A stretch of 33,007 bases of DNA from Betaproteobacteria bacterium (GTDB taxonomy: Bacteria; Pseudomonadota; Gammaproteobacteria; Burkholderiales; Thiobacillaceae), in NCBI GenBank assembly GCA_020061585.1, contig JAGUXX010000233.1, forward strand, positions 1 to 33,007, read 5' to 3'. Under the pieces are notes generated by a model, which had not been told where the DNA came from, did not search any database, and saw nothing but the letters and a program-made list of their open reading frames with translations. Positions 9,897 to 19,191 of this stretch are shown here, piece by piece; position 1 is the stretch's first letter; every line of letters starts with the position of its first letter. The translations under genes and the position numbers were made by a program.

Positions 9897-10888
9897 GGGG
9901 TCTTGATCTCCACGTCACGCGAAAACGGCCATTTGCGGTTGATCTCGTTGATCAGGTGGTTGATCTTGCGCACGCTGTCGTCGATTTCCGTGCGCAACAG
10001 GGTCATGTCGGCGGTGGCCGCGCGGACGTTGCCGGTGATCTTCGGCAGATCGGCGCTGGCCTGCTCGGCGTTCGCCAGCAGCGCGTCGGCCTTTTGCAGG
10101 CTGTCGCGGACCTCGCCAAGGATGGCGTTGAGTCTGGTGACCGATTGCTCGGCCTGATCCATGACGCCTTGCGGACCGAACAGGCGTTGGTCGGCTTGCG
10201 TCAGTACCCCGTCGACCTTCAGCGAAACACCGTTCAACGAGGCCAGCAGGGTATTGGTCCGGTCCAGCACGGCGACCACCTGTTGCGCCTTTTCGGGGCC
10301 GCCCAGCACGCCTTCCAGCACGCCGTATTCGCCGGTCATGCCCTGCGTGATCTGCTGGACATTGGTCAGCGTCTGGCTGATCTGCGAATCCTTGTCGGTC
10401 ATTGTCGCGACATTGCCGAGGATGGTCTTCAATTGCTGTACCAGTAACGGAATTTCCTGCGCGGTATCGCCGGTGTACAACGCCCGTTCGGCGCCTGCCT
10501 CCAGCGGTTGGTCGAGCAGGTTGGCGGTGAATGCTTTGATCTTGGCGCCGCCCAGCAGGCCCTTTTCCAGGGTGAACACGCTGCTGGCGCGCAGCCAGCG
10601 CACATCCTTGGTCGGAATGGCGATCTCCAGACGCACCTTGCCGTCATCGCTCAATTCCATACGTTTGACGGCGCCGATCGGAAAGCCGGAGAAGGTCATC
10701 GGCATGCCGATGCTGACGCCTTCCGCTTCCGGCGCGATCAGCGTCAGGCTCTGGGTGCTGTGGAACGCGCCGCGGGCATACAAGGCATACAGCAGAAATG
10801 CGACGATGAGCAGGATGGTGGAGGCCAGCAGTATGCCGACCTTGAGTTCCAGGTTCTTGATCATGGGCGTGACGGCGGGGCGTTTCAT
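9893..10888 (-). CDS. MCE/MlaD family lipid-binding protein
   Basis: A 331-residue inner-membrane-anchored periplasmic protein. One transmembrane helix (LKVGILLASTILLIVAFLLY, about residues 15-34) is followed by an MCE domain (LTLIAPEAEGVSIGMPMTFS, then GFPIGAVKRME). The C-terminal half is a long helical, probably coiled-coil region. MCE proteins form rings or tubes that carry phospholipids between membranes. ATG 10888 overlaps the preceding gene's stop; another start at 10864 (MIKNLELKVG) is possible. It is longer than E. coli MlaD (about 180 residues) and nearer to PqiB/LetB-like or betaproteobacterial long MlaD proteins. Confidence 0.88.
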   Translation of the reverse strand: MKRPAVTPMIKNLELKVGILLASTILLIVAFLLYALYARGAFHSTQSLTLIAPEAEGVSIGMPMTFSGFPIGAVKRMELSDDGKVRLEIAIPTKDVRWLRASSVFTLEKGLLGGAKIKAFTANLLDQPLEAGAERALYTGDTAQEIPLLVQQLKTILGNVATMTDKDSQISQTLTNVQQITQGMTGEYGVLEGVLGGPEKAQQVVAVLDRTNTLLASLNGVSLKVDGVLTQADQRLFGPQGVMDQAEQSVTRLNAILGEVRDSLQKADALLANAEQASADLPKITGNVRAATADMTLLRTEIDDSVRKINHLINEINRKWPFSRDVEIKTP

Positions 10889-11373
10889 GTCGGGGTTTCG
10901 CTCATCTCGGGGTAGTCGAAACGCGCATCGTAGAGTGCGCGATTCCATTGATAGTCGATGATCCAGCAATTGTTCAGCTCCGCCGCCAGTGTATCCAGCA
11001 ATGCGAACAGGAATGGCGGGTAATCGACCTCCGGCAGCAACATGCCGGGCCGGTCGATGAGGATCACCGGCGGCCGCCCGATCGCGGCGCGCAACAGCTT
11101 GGCGACGCAGCGCTCGGCATGGCTGAGCGCCGGGTCGCGCTGGTTGGCGATGGTCTGGTAACCGGCGCTCAGCAACAACGTCCAGGCCATGTCCGCCGCC
11201 GTATCGTATTTCAGGTTGTGACGGTACTGTGGAATCAGCGCGATGTTATCCAGCACGGTCAGATTGGCGCGCAACGGCAGGTCTGGCGAAACCAGCGCGA
11301 TGTCCTCGCGGGCGACGACATCGTGGTCGGCGAGAAACCGGCGATGCTGTTCGGCATCCGCCAGCCAGTTCAG
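10885..11373 (-). CDS. Degenerate MlaF-like ABC ATPase subunit lacking Walker A
   Basis: The position between an MlaE permease and an MCE protein is that of the ATPase. The sequence has a Q-loop-like region (IALVSPDLPLRANLTVLDNI), a signature-like LSHAERCVAKLLRAAIGRPP in place of LSGGQ, and a Walker-B-like VILIDRP that lacks the catalytic Glu after Asp. There is no Walker A (GxxGxGKS/T) and no room for one: the frame overlaps the end of mlaE. The start is unclear. A CTG at 11373 overlapping the mlaE stop (CTGA) gives 162 residues, and a TTG at 11274 gives 129. MlaF is about 270 residues. I infer a non-hydrolysing ATPase remnant or structural subunit. Confidence 0.65.
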   Translation of the reverse strand: MNWLADAEQHRRFLADHDVVAREDIALVSPDLPLRANLTVLDNIALIPQYRHNLKYDTAADMAWTLLLSAGYQTIANQRDPALSHAERCVAKLLRAAIGRPPVILIDRPGMLLPEVDYPPFLFALLDTLAAELNNCWIIDYQWNRALYDARFDYPEMSETPT

Positions 11374-12164
11374 ATATAGGTGAAGGCTAATGACGCCACC
11401 TCGATCAGCATGATTGCGAAAAACAGCCGCACCATGCCGCGCAGCACGGAAATCGGCGCCATGAACAGCATGCGCGGTGTGGCCATGCCTTCGGCGACCG
11501 GGATGACGGTGACCGCCAGGCCGAATGCCAGGCTTTTCAGCACGATGCCGAGCAATACCGCATTATCGAAAACCTTGCCCATCACCCGGCTGAAATCCGG
11601 CAGGCTCCAGATTTGCCAGCCGTACACCGCGACATAGGCCAGCAGCAAGGCCACGACGCTGGTGACGGCGGTCAGCGCCAGCACCGAGATTACGCCGCCG
11701 ATGACGCGCGGCATGAACTCCAGGCGCATGGTGTCGACGCAGGCGCTCTCCAGCGCCAGCAGTTCGCCGTTGATGCGCATCAGCGCGACTTCGGTATTGA
11801 TCGCCGAGCTGGAGCGCAAGGCGATGAACAGGACGGTGAGCAACGGCAGCAGTTCCAGCACCAGCAGGCGCATGGTGACTTCCAGCGCGTATTCCGACAG
11901 TCCGTAATCGGCGGCGGTGGTGACGACGATCTGTATCAGCACGTAGGACAGCAACGCGGCGAACACCGTGAAGCCAGGCAGAATCTGCACCGCGGTGAAG
12001 TAAATCTGTTTCACCACCACGGTCCGCGTCGCGCTGTTGTAGGCGGCGGGGGTGGCGGCCGTGAGCACCGCGCGACCGGCGAACAGCAAGGTATCGCGCC
12101 AGATGCGCAAGGTCGCCAGCAAAACCGCGCCGCGGCGGGTCAGGAAATGGGTGACAGGAGCCAT
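11370..12164 (-). CDS. MlaE-like ABC transporter permease
   Basis: A 264-residue inner-membrane permease of the MlaE/YrbE family. It has an amphipathic N-terminus, about five membrane segments and the family core ALRSSSAINTEVALMRINGE, matching the conserved (R/T)xGSAxxAELGxMxVxEQ loop that couples to the ATPase. The last segment ends IMLIEVASLAFTYI. First gene of a four-gene operon whose members overlap by about 4 bp each. The coupling loop is degenerate compared with typical MlaE (SSSAINTEV instead of GSAIAAELG), in parallel with the degenerate ATPase downstream. Confidence 0.85.
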   Translation of the reverse strand: MAPVTHFLTRRGAVLLATLRIWRDTLLFAGRAVLTAATPAAYNSATRTVVVKQIYFTAVQILPGFTVFAALLSYVLIQIVVTTAADYGLSEYALEVTMRLLVLELLPLLTVLFIALRSSSAINTEVALMRINGELLALESACVDTMRLEFMPRVIGGVISVLALTAVTSVVALLLAYVAVYGWQIWSLPDFSRVMGKVFDNAVLLGIVLKSLAFGLAVTVIPVAEGMATPRMLFMAPISVLRGMVRLFFAIMLIEVASLAFTYI

Positions 12165-12275
12165 GGCTTCGATATTACTACCGGCGTATTTCGCCGGGGT
12201 GTGGTTGGCGCGAGGTTGTTATGATGCGTTCATGCGGAGCCTGGTCATGTGGCCGGCGGATTCAGGAAATGATCT

Positions 12276-12815
12276 ATGAATGAATTAATCAAACCCGTGT
12301 TGCTGGGCATGGCGTGCCTGTGTGTGACCGGTATGCCGCTGGCCATGGGCACGCCGCCGCAAACCGCGGCGAAGACGGCCCCCGACAGCGATGCCAACGC
12401 GGTCATGATCAAGGCCGACGATTTGCGCGCCGCGCCGGATGCGACGGCGAAAGTGCTGGCGCGCGTCGACAAGGGCGAGCGCGTGCGTCTGCTGACCAGC
12501 CAGGGCGGCTGGAGTCAGGTCGCCGGCGCCGGCAAGACCGGTTGGGTGCGCGTGCTGTCGGTCAGCGGCACTGCCCGCGATGGCATCGGTTTGGCGGATA
12601 TCGGCGCGCTCGGCAAGACTCCGCAGGGCAAGGTCGTGGCGGTCGCCGGAACCCGCGGTCTGGATCAGGCGCAGCTTGGGCAGGCGGCTTACAACGCGCG
12701 TGAAATCGAGACCTTGCATGGTTACGCGGTCAGCCGCGAGGCGGCCCGCCAATTCGCCCAACAAGCCGATTTGCGGGCGCGCGCCATGCCTTATGTCGCG
12801 GCCCCCGAACAATAA
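12276..12815 (+). CDS. Exported bacterial SH3-domain protein
   Basis: A 179-residue protein with an N-terminal signal segment (VLLGMACLCVTGMPLAMG). Residues about 42-98 form a bacterial SH3 domain (VMIKADDLRAAPDATAKVL, RVRLLTSQGGWSQVAGAGKT, GWVRVLSV). After it comes VVAVAGTRGLDQAQLGQAAY, a short motif also present in SH3-linked form in the pseudo-caspase gene at 23117 (VTAIAGLRSLPK). Bacterial SH3 domains often bind peptidoglycan or partner proteins in the periplasm. It is 39 bp upstream of the M48 protease and probably co-transcribed. The 12165-12275 gap before it has a small CCGGCG/CGCCGG hairpin and no convincing promoter. Confidence 0.8.
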   Translation: MNELIKPVLLGMACLCVTGMPLAMGTPPQTAAKTAPDSDANAVMIKADDLRAAPDATAKVLARVDKGERVRLLTSQGGWSQVAGAGKTGWVRVLSVSGTARDGIGLADIGALGKTPQGKVVAVAGTRGLDQAQLGQAAYNAREIETLHGYAVSREAARQFAQQADLRARAMPYVAAPEQ

Positions 12816-12854
12816 CCAGTCCCGGGTATTCGATCCCCGAAGGAGAGCCTGAGC

Positions 12855-13754
12855 ATGAAACGCGGTTATCAATTGTTGTTCATCGGCCTGTTGAGCGTCG
12901 GCCTGGTGCAGGCTAATGAACTCGAAAACCTGTTCAAGGGTTTTCTGAAGGATAAACTCGACTCGCCGGCGAAAGAACAATCGGCGGCTCCAGCGCAGTC
13001 GGCGGAGAGCGCGGAAAAGCCAGGCGAGCAACTGCTGAAAAGCCTGCTCGGCGGCAAGCTGTCGGATGCGGAGGAAGCGCGCATCGGCCGGCAGATCGCC
13101 GGCAATCTGCTCGGCGCGGCGCCGCTGGTTCGCGACGATGACCTGCAACGCTATGTCAACCGCGTCGGCCGCTGGGTGGCCCTGCAAAGCGAGCGGCCGG
13201 ATCTGAACTGGTATTTCGGCGTTATCGACAGCGATGACCTGAATGCTTTCGCCGCGCCTGGCGGCTATATTTTCCTGACCAAGGGCCTCTACAAGAAGCT
13301 CGCCAACGAAGCCGAACTGGCCGGCGTGCTGGGCCATGAAATCGGCCACGTGCTCAGCCGGCATCATCTCAAGCTGCTGCAAAAATCGCAGGGTATCGCC
13401 GTGCTGGGCGGCTTGCTGGGCAGCAAGCTGAAAGACGAGCATGAGGTGGTGCAGAACCTGATCGGCAACGGCGCGGAGGTTTTCGCGCGCGGTCTGGACA
13501 AGGCGGCCGAACATGAAGCGGATCGCATCGGCGTGGTGCTCAGCGTGCGCGCCGGATATGACGGCTATGCGCTGCCGGCGGTGCTGGCGGAAATCGGCCA
13601 TGTCGCCAAGAACGACCAGCGCGTCTCGCTGTTGTTCAAGACGCACCCGTTGCCGGAGGATCGGTTGACGCATTTGTCTGTGGCGGTTGGCGACAAACTG
13701 GATGATCTACCGCAAGGGCAAACTGGAGCCGGTCGACTTTATAAATTGCGTTAG
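12855..13754 (+). CDS. M48 family exported metalloprotease (BepA/YfgC- or LoiP-like)
   Basis: A 299-residue periplasmic zinc protease. The signal peptide (MKRGYQLLFIGLLSVGLVQA) is cut before NELEN. The zinc site is intact: LGHEIGHVLSRHH supplies HExxH, and EHEADRIG supplies the third ligand. The segment NAFAAPGGYIFLTKGLY is the family substrate-edge motif. Relatives remove misfolded outer-membrane beta-barrel proteins or act as chaperones. Strong ribosome binding site AAGGAGAG. Its position directly upstream of an outer-membrane TpsB barrel suggests quality control of that protein, which is an inference. Confidence 0.9.
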   Translation: MKRGYQLLFIGLLSVGLVQANELENLFKGFLKDKLDSPAKEQSAAPAQSAESAEKPGEQLLKSLLGGKLSDAEEARIGRQIAGNLLGAAPLVRDDDLQRYVNRVGRWVALQSERPDLNWYFGVIDSDDLNAFAAPGGYIFLTKGLYKKLANEAELAGVLGHEIGHVLSRHHLKLLQKSQGIAVLGGLLGSKLKDEHEVVQNLIGNGAEVFARGLDKAAEHEADRIGVVLSVRAGYDGYALPAVLAEIGHVAKNDQRVSLLFKTHPLPEDRLTHLSVAVGDKLDDLPQGQTGAGRLYKLR

Positions 13755-13783
13755 TTGAATTGTCCGGATGGTCTGTTTATTCT
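13755..13783 (+). promoter_or_regulatory. Candidate sigma-70 promoter of the tpsB-tpsA genes
   Basis: TTGAAT (13755-13760), a 17-bp spacer and TATTCT (13778-13783) lie in the AT-rich 194-bp gap before tpsB, about 160 bp upstream of its ATG. This would leave a long leader. No other recognisable site was found in 13784-13948 apart from the ribosome binding site GGAGAG. Confidence 0.4.
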
Positions 13784-13948
13784 GTGCCGATAAATACCCC
13801 AATAAACAATTGAAGTTTGATTGTAGTGGTCAGGGAATGTCATTACGGGCTGCCTGTTTTCATTCGCCGCGCAGTTGAATAGGTGGTCCAGAGCGCTCGA
13901 ACCGTGAAGCGGATTCAGGGTGGGCATTTGAACTGGAGAGACAAGAAT

Positions 13949-15592
13949 ATGCATTCCCATGCAACAAGGATTGTTGCTTTCGGATGGTTTGCGATCGCCT
14001 GTTTGCCTGCCCAGGCGCAGACCCCACCGAATGCCTCTCGCGCGCTGGAGATCATCAGCACCCCGCCGGATCTGGCCGAAAGGCCCGAGGCGATCCTGCC
14101 GCAACCCGGCGGTCCGCAAGTTCGGGAGGAAAGCGCCGCCGAAGCGGAGTACCTGTTCCAGGTCGATGATTTCAAGCTGGTCGGGGCCAAGCGTTTCCCC
14201 GAAGCTGAACTCAAGGTTCTGCTGAGCGAGTTCATGGGCCGCAAGATCTCGCTGCGCGAACTCAACGCCGGCACCGACCGAATTTCGAAATACTATCGGG
14301 ATCACAATCTGCCGTTTGTGCAGATCTTCATTCCGCCGCAGGATGTCACCGAAGGCATCGTCGAGATCCGCATCGTCGAGGGCCGCGTCGGCAAAATCGA
14401 AACCCGCGTCGCGGCGGGCAGTCGGATCAAGCCGGAGGTCGCCGGCATGCTGGCCGAGTCGCTGCCGGTCGGCGGGCCGATCGATTACACCTTGCTGACG
14501 CGCGGCATTCTGTTGCTCAACGACTTGCCCGGCATACAGGCCAAAGTCGATCTCGGACCGGGAGAAAGCGTTGGCGATGTCGGTTTGCTGCTCAATCTAA
14601 GCGATCGCGGTCCGCTGGCGAATTACAGCCTGGATGCGGATAACCACGGCAATCTGGCGTTGGGCGAATCGCGCATCGGCGGCACGCTGCGACTCAACAA
14701 TCTGAGCGGCGTCGGCGATCAATTGGTCGCCCGCTTGCAGCATTCCTCCGGCGATGGCGTCAACTCGGCGCAACTCAGCTACCAGCGTCCGGTCGGCTTT
14801 CAAGGTTTGAAACTCGGCGGTCAGGTCAGCAAATTCGTCTACGAGACCGGCCAGGCTTTCGCCGGCGCCGAAGGCAATGGCTTGACCTGGAATCTCAATG
14901 CCAGTTATCCCTTGCTGCGCAGTCGCGGCAAGAATCGCAATCTGACCGGCGCGCTGGAATACCGTGATCTGGAAGACAACGGCGATCCCAAGTACATCTC
15001 CATGGTGAGTGCGGGTCTGGATGGCGATGCAACCGACAACTGGCGTGGCGGCGGCGTCACGTCCTACTCGGTCGGCGTCAGCCTGGGCGAAGTCGACAAC
15101 GATTTATCCCCGGTTGATGGCGGGTTCACTAAATTGTCCTGGGATGTTCAGCGGCGCCAGTTCCTCAAAGACAAGCATAGCCTGCTCGCCAAGATGCGCG
15201 GTCAGCTTCCCAGCACCAATCTGGACGGTACGGAAAAGATCTCGCTGGGCGGTCCGAATGGCGTGCGCGGCTACCCGGTCGGCTACGCCTCCAGCGATAC
15301 GGTGCTGATCAGTAGCGTCGAATGGCACTACGCCGTCGGCAACATCGGCCAGGGCTTCTCGCTGGTGCCCAGCCTGTTCGTCGATTACAGCTTTGCCCGC
15401 CAGCAGAAGTCGACCGCTCAGTCCGACAATATCCGCAATTTGTGGAGTCTGGGCGCCGGCTTGCTGGCTTATCGACCCGGTCAGGCGCAGTTCAGCGCGA
15501 TGTTGGCCAGACGCGGTTCGTACGATGATCCGACGCTGAACGATGACGACGATCGATATCAATTTTGGTTACAAGCCGTGATCTCGTTCTAA
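13949..15592 (+). CDS. Two-partner secretion outer-membrane transporter (ShlB/FhaC/HecB family, TpsB)
   Basis: A 547-residue Omp85-superfamily barrel that exports the TpsA protein encoded next to it. The signal peptide ends AQA before QTPP. A POTRA domain follows at about residues 70-145 (VDDFKLVGAKRFPEAELKVL, then YYRDHNLPFVQIFIPPQDVT and VEIRIVEGRVGKIE). The rest is a 16-strand-type barrel, with the conserved VRGYP motif of the inward-folded L6 loop at residues 439-443. The C-terminus FWLQAVISF ends in Phe, as expected for an outer-membrane barrel. ATG 13949 is preceded by GGAGAG. The 29-bp gap to tpsA indicates one transcript. Confidence 0.95.
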   Translation: MHSHATRIVAFGWFAIACLPAQAQTPPNASRALEIISTPPDLAERPEAILPQPGGPQVREESAAEAEYLFQVDDFKLVGAKRFPEAELKVLLSEFMGRKISLRELNAGTDRISKYYRDHNLPFVQIFIPPQDVTEGIVEIRIVEGRVGKIETRVAAGSRIKPEVAGMLAESLPVGGPIDYTLLTRGILLLNDLPGIQAKVDLGPGESVGDVGLLLNLSDRGPLANYSLDADNHGNLALGESRIGGTLRLNNLSGVGDQLVARLQHSSGDGVNSAQLSYQRPVGFQGLKLGGQVSKFVYETGQAFAGAEGNGLTWNLNASYPLLRSRGKNRNLTGALEYRDLEDNGDPKYISMVSAGLDGDATDNWRGGGVTSYSVGVSLGEVDNDLSPVDGGFTKLSWDVQRRQFLKDKHSLLAKMRGQLPSTNLDGTEKISLGGPNGVRGYPVGYASSDTVLISSVEWHYAVGNIGQGFSLVPSLFVDYSFARQQKSTAQSDNIRNLWSLGAGLLAYRPGQAQFSAMLARRGSYDDPTLNDDDDRYQFWLQAVISF

Positions 15593-15621
15593 AACGAATA
15601 CATAAAGAAGGAGTTCTGATC

Positions 15622-18600
15622 ATGAATGCAGTTTCTCGTTCTGGAACGAATTCACGGCTGTTGCCCAAGACCCGCGCCCGTCCGTTGGCCTTGGCAATTG
15701 CCTTGTTGTTTGCTTCGCCGGCCTTGCTGGCGCAGCCCACCGGCGGTCGGGTGGTCAGTGGTCAGGCCAGTATCGGCGCGCCAGCCAATGGGCTGATGAC
15801 CATCAATCAGACCAGTCAGAAAGCGATCCTCAACTGGCAGAGCTTTTCCATCGGCGTGGGCGAGGCGACCCATTTTCAGCAGCCGGCGGGCGGCGTCGCG
15901 TTGAATCGGGTCGCCGTCGGCAACCCGAGTCAGATCCTCGGTACGCTGACCAGCACCGGCCAGCTTTTCCTGGTCAATCCTTCCGGTATCCTGTTCGGCC
16001 AGGGCGCTGTGCTGAATAGCGGCGGACTGGTCGCCTCGACGCTGGATATCACGGATAGCGATTTCCTCGGCGGCAACTATCGTTTCTTCAATAACGGCGG
16101 CGCCGCAGCGATTACCAACCAGGGCGAACTGAGCGCCTATGACGGTACCTACATCGCCTTGCTGGCGCCGGAAGTGCGCAACGAGGGGCTGATTTCCGCG
16201 CGTCTGGGCAGCGTCGCCATAGGCGCCGGTGATCGAGTCAGCCTGGATCTCGATGGCGACAATTTGATCGGCCTGAGCGTCGAGCAGTCGGCGCTCAACG
16301 GACGCATCGAAAACAAGCATGCGATACACGCCGACGGCGGGCAGGTAATTCTGTCGGCGCGCGCCGCCGGCAGTCTGGTCGAAACGGTGATCAACAACGA
16401 AGGCGCGATACGCGCCAACAGCGTCGCCGAACGCAACGGCCGCATCGTGCTGGAAGGCGCGCGTTTCATCAGCCTGTCGGGCAGTCTGACCGCCAACGGT
16501 AGCGAACAAGTCGATGGCGGCACGATTCAACTGGCCGCCGACAATGTGGTGTTGTCCGGTGATATCGATGCTTCCGGACGACAGGGCGGCGCGATCGAGG
16601 TTGCCGCCCAGGGCAATCTGATCCAGACCGCCGGCAGTCAGTTGACCGCCATCGGTTCAAACGGCGTCGGTGGACGCATCCATCTGCAAGCCAGCAATGC
16701 CGACGCCGGCGCGCAGGTGTTTCTGTCGGGTGACCTGGATGCGCAGGGTCTGATGGGCGGCCAGGTGCAGGTACTGGGTGACACGGTGACCCTGGCGGCG
16801 GCGGATGTTCGCGCCACCGGCGCCAGCCTGGGCGGCGAAATTCTGATCGGCGGCGGTTTCCAGGGCGCGGCGACCGGTGTCGCGCATTCTCGTCATACCG
16901 GCGTCAATGCATCCACCGTGCTGGACGCCAGCGCGACCGAGATGGGCGCCGGCGGCCTGGTGGTGGTCTGGTCTGACGGCGTCACCGCGTTTGCCGGCCA
17001 GGCGTTGGCGCAGGGTGGCGCGCGTGGCGGTGATGGCGGCCTGATCGAAGTCTCCGGCAAGGCCAGCGTGTATTTCGATGGTCTGGTCAATGCCGGCCCG
17101 GCCTCCGGAAACGGCGCTAATGGCGTGTTTCTGCTCGACCCGAAGAACATCACGATCAGCGCCACGGCGCAGAGCAACGCGGGGTACTTCGATCTGGCCG
17201 ATCCGACGCCGACGGCGGGCGATCAGCATGGATCAACGACGTTGGTCTTCGGTGTCGATCAATTGTTGGTGTTGTCCCCGTATGACGACAACGCCGCCAC
17301 CGATGCCGGCGCGATCTACGTCTACAACACCGCCAGCGGCGCCATGCTGTCGATGCTGACCGGCGATCAGGCCAACGATATGGTCGGCTCGGGCGGCATC
17401 TCCACGCTTTACCACGCCAGCGGCTACGATTACCTGATCAGCAGTCCGCAATGGCATGCCTCGACGGGGGCCGTGACCTGGCTGGACGGCGCGGGCGTCG
17501 GCATGGACGGTGTGGTCGGCGCCGGCAACAGTCTGGTCGGTTCGGCGGCCGGGGATGGCGTCGGCACCGCGCTGGAATTCGATTACAACAACGGTAACTA
17601 CAACTATGCGGTGGCCAGCCCCTACTGGAATGACGGTCGGGGCGCGGTGACTTTCGCGAACGGCCTGGTTGGCGTGACGGGCGAGGTCAGCAGTCTGAAC
17701 AGTCTGGTCGGCAGTCAGCCAGGGGATTTTATCGGTTCCGGCGGACGCCACGATCTGGACAGTGGCCATTTCCTGGTACTTAGCCCGGACTGGAATGGCG
17801 GTGCCGGCGCGGTGACCTTTGTCGATCGTAATACGGGAATCGTCGGCGAAGTGAGCGCGATCAACAGTCTGGTTGGTGGTTCGCCGGGCGACGCGATTGG
17901 TTCATATGGCATCGAGGACATATATGCCGGTTATTCCGGCAATATGGACCATTACAACTATCTGGTGTTGAGTCCGGACTGGGATGGAGGCAAGGGCGCG
18001 GTCACGTTCGGTAGCGGCGAGACGGGTGTCAGTGGCGTCGTTTCGGCCGCCAACAGCTTTGTCGGTGATATGGCGGGCGATCAGGTCGGCTCGGGTTATC
18101 TGGAGTGGCTCTACGACTACAACACCAATGCTTATTTTTATGTCATCAACAGCCCGCAGTGGCACGACTCGGCCGGCGCGCTGACCTGGGTGGATGCAGG
18201 CGGCGCGGGCTTTGGCGGCGTGGTGAGCGCATCGAACAGTCTGGTCGGCGCCAATCCGGGGGATGGCGTGGGTTCGGGCGGCTTCGAGTATCTGGACAGC
18301 GACAATTACCTGGTGCTAAGCCCGGACTGGGGCGGCGGCAAGGGGGCGGTGACCTTCTTCAACCCCGCCGACGGCTGGTTGACCGGAGAAGTCGACGCAC
18401 AGAACAGTCTGGTCGGCAGTGTCAGCACTGACAACATCGGGTCGGGCGGCATCGAGGACATCTATGATTACAACAACAATACCTACAACTATCTGGTACG
18501 CAGCCCGAACTGGAATGACAGTCGTGGCGCGGTGACTTTCGGCGACGGCACGACCGGCGTCAGCGGTGTGGTTTCATCGGGCAACAGTCTGGTTGGCGAT

Positions 18601-19191
18601 ACCGCGTCTGATCGGGTCGGTTCCGGCGGGATCCAGGAAATTTACGATTATATTGGCGGCAGGTACGTTTATCTGATCAAGAGCCCGCTGTGGCATAGCT
18701 CGGCGGGGGCTGTGACCTGGTGGGATGGCGACGGCGATGGCTTTGGCGGCGTGGTTTCTTCCAGCAATAGTCTGGTTGGTCTGACGGCCAATGACCAGAT
18801 CGGTTCGGGCGGCTATTTCGCGCTGAGTAGCGGAAATTATCTGGTGCGCAGCCCGAACTGGGGTGGTGGCGCCGGTGCGGTGACCTTTCTGGATGTTTCA
18901 ACCGGGGTCGTTGGCGAGGTCGGCGCGGCGAACAGCCTGGTTGGCGAAAACAGCACCGACAACGTCGGCTCGGGCGGCGTGCAGAGCATCTACGACAATG
19001 GCACCTACAACTATCTGGTGTTGAGCCCGAACTGGAACGGAACATTTGGCGCGGTCACCTTCGGCAACGGCGCGACCGGCGTCAGCGGTCTGGTGTCGGC
19101 GAGCAATAGTTTCATCGGCGACCAAGCGGCGACAAAGTCGGTTCCAGCGGCATCACCACGCTGGAAAACAGCGGCGGCAACGCCTATCTGA
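15622..19191 (+). CDS. TpsA filamentous-haemagglutinin-like exoprotein, N-terminal part (before frameshift)
   Basis: The start ATG follows AAGGAG. The first about 37 residues are an extended signal peptide (RPLALAIALLFASPALLA). Residues about 38-300 form the TPS secretion domain: NQTSQKAILNWQSFSIGVGE and FLVNPSGILFGQGAVLNSGG (NPSGI at 119-123), the signature recognised by TpsB POTRA domains. A beta-helical part runs to about residue 500. From about residue 545 a repeat region begins: the first unit (DAGAIYVYNTASGAMLSML) looks like an FG-GAP/integrin blade, followed by units with SPxWxxxxGAVTF and NSLVG. The frame leaves the repeats at about 19125, where one A is missing compared with sister repeats, and stops at 19191. 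Confidence 0.9.
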   Translation: MNAVSRSGTNSRLLPKTRARPLALAIALLFASPALLAQPTGGRVVSGQASIGAPANGLMTINQTSQKAILNWQSFSIGVGEATHFQQPAGGVALNRVAVGNPSQILGTLTSTGQLFLVNPSGILFGQGAVLNSGGLVASTLDITDSDFLGGNYRFFNNGGAAAITNQGELSAYDGTYIALLAPEVRNEGLISARLGSVAIGAGDRVSLDLDGDNLIGLSVEQSALNGRIENKHAIHADGGQVILSARAAGSLVETVINNEGAIRANSVAERNGRIVLEGARFISLSGSLTANGSEQVDGGTIQLAADNVVLSGDIDASGRQGGAIEVAAQGNLIQTAGSQLTAIGSNGVGGRIHLQASNADAGAQVFLSGDLDAQGLMGGQVQVLGDTVTLAAADVRATGASLGGEILIGGGFQGAATGVAHSRHTGVNASTVLDASATEMGAGGLVVVWSDGVTAFAGQALAQGGARGGDGGLIEVSGKASVYFDGLVNAGPASGNGANGVFLLDPKNITISATAQSNAGYFDLADPTPTAGDQHGSTTLVFGVDQLLVLSPYDDNAATDAGAIYVYNTASGAMLSMLTGDQANDMVGSGGISTLYHASGYDYLISSPQWHASTGAVTWLDGAGVGMDGVVGAGNSLVGSAAGDGVGTALEFDYNNGNYNYAVASPYWNDGRGAVTFANGLVGVTGEVSSLNSLVGSQPGDFIGSGGRHDLDSGHFLVLSPDWNGGAGAVTFVDRNTGIVGEVSAINSLVGGSPGDAIGSYGIEDIYAGYSGNMDHYNYLVLSPDWDGGKGAVTFGSGETGVSGVVSAANSFVGDMAGDQVGSGYLEWLYDYNTNAYFYVINSPQWHDSAGALTWVDAGGAGFGGVVSASNSLVGANPGDGVGSGGFEYLDSDNYLVLSPDWGGGKGAVTFFNPADGWLTGEVDAQNSLVGSVSTDNIGSGGIEDIYDYNNNTYNYLVRSPNWNDSRGAVTFGDGTTGVSGVVSSGNSLVGDTASDRVGSGGIQEIYDYIGGRYVYLIKSPLWHSSAGAVTWWDGDGDGFGGVVSSSNSLVGLTANDQIGSGGYFALSSGNYLVRSPNWGGGAGAVTFLDVSTGVVGEVGAANSLVGENSTDNVGSGGVQSIYDNGTYNYLVLSPNWNGTFGAVTFGNGATGVSGLVSASNSFIGDQAATKSVPAASPRWKTAAATPI

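Noticed and set aside
12181..12197. CCGGCG/CGCCGG hairpin as a terminator or operator
   Set aside because: A 6-bp stem without T run, between divergent starts; too weak to assign.
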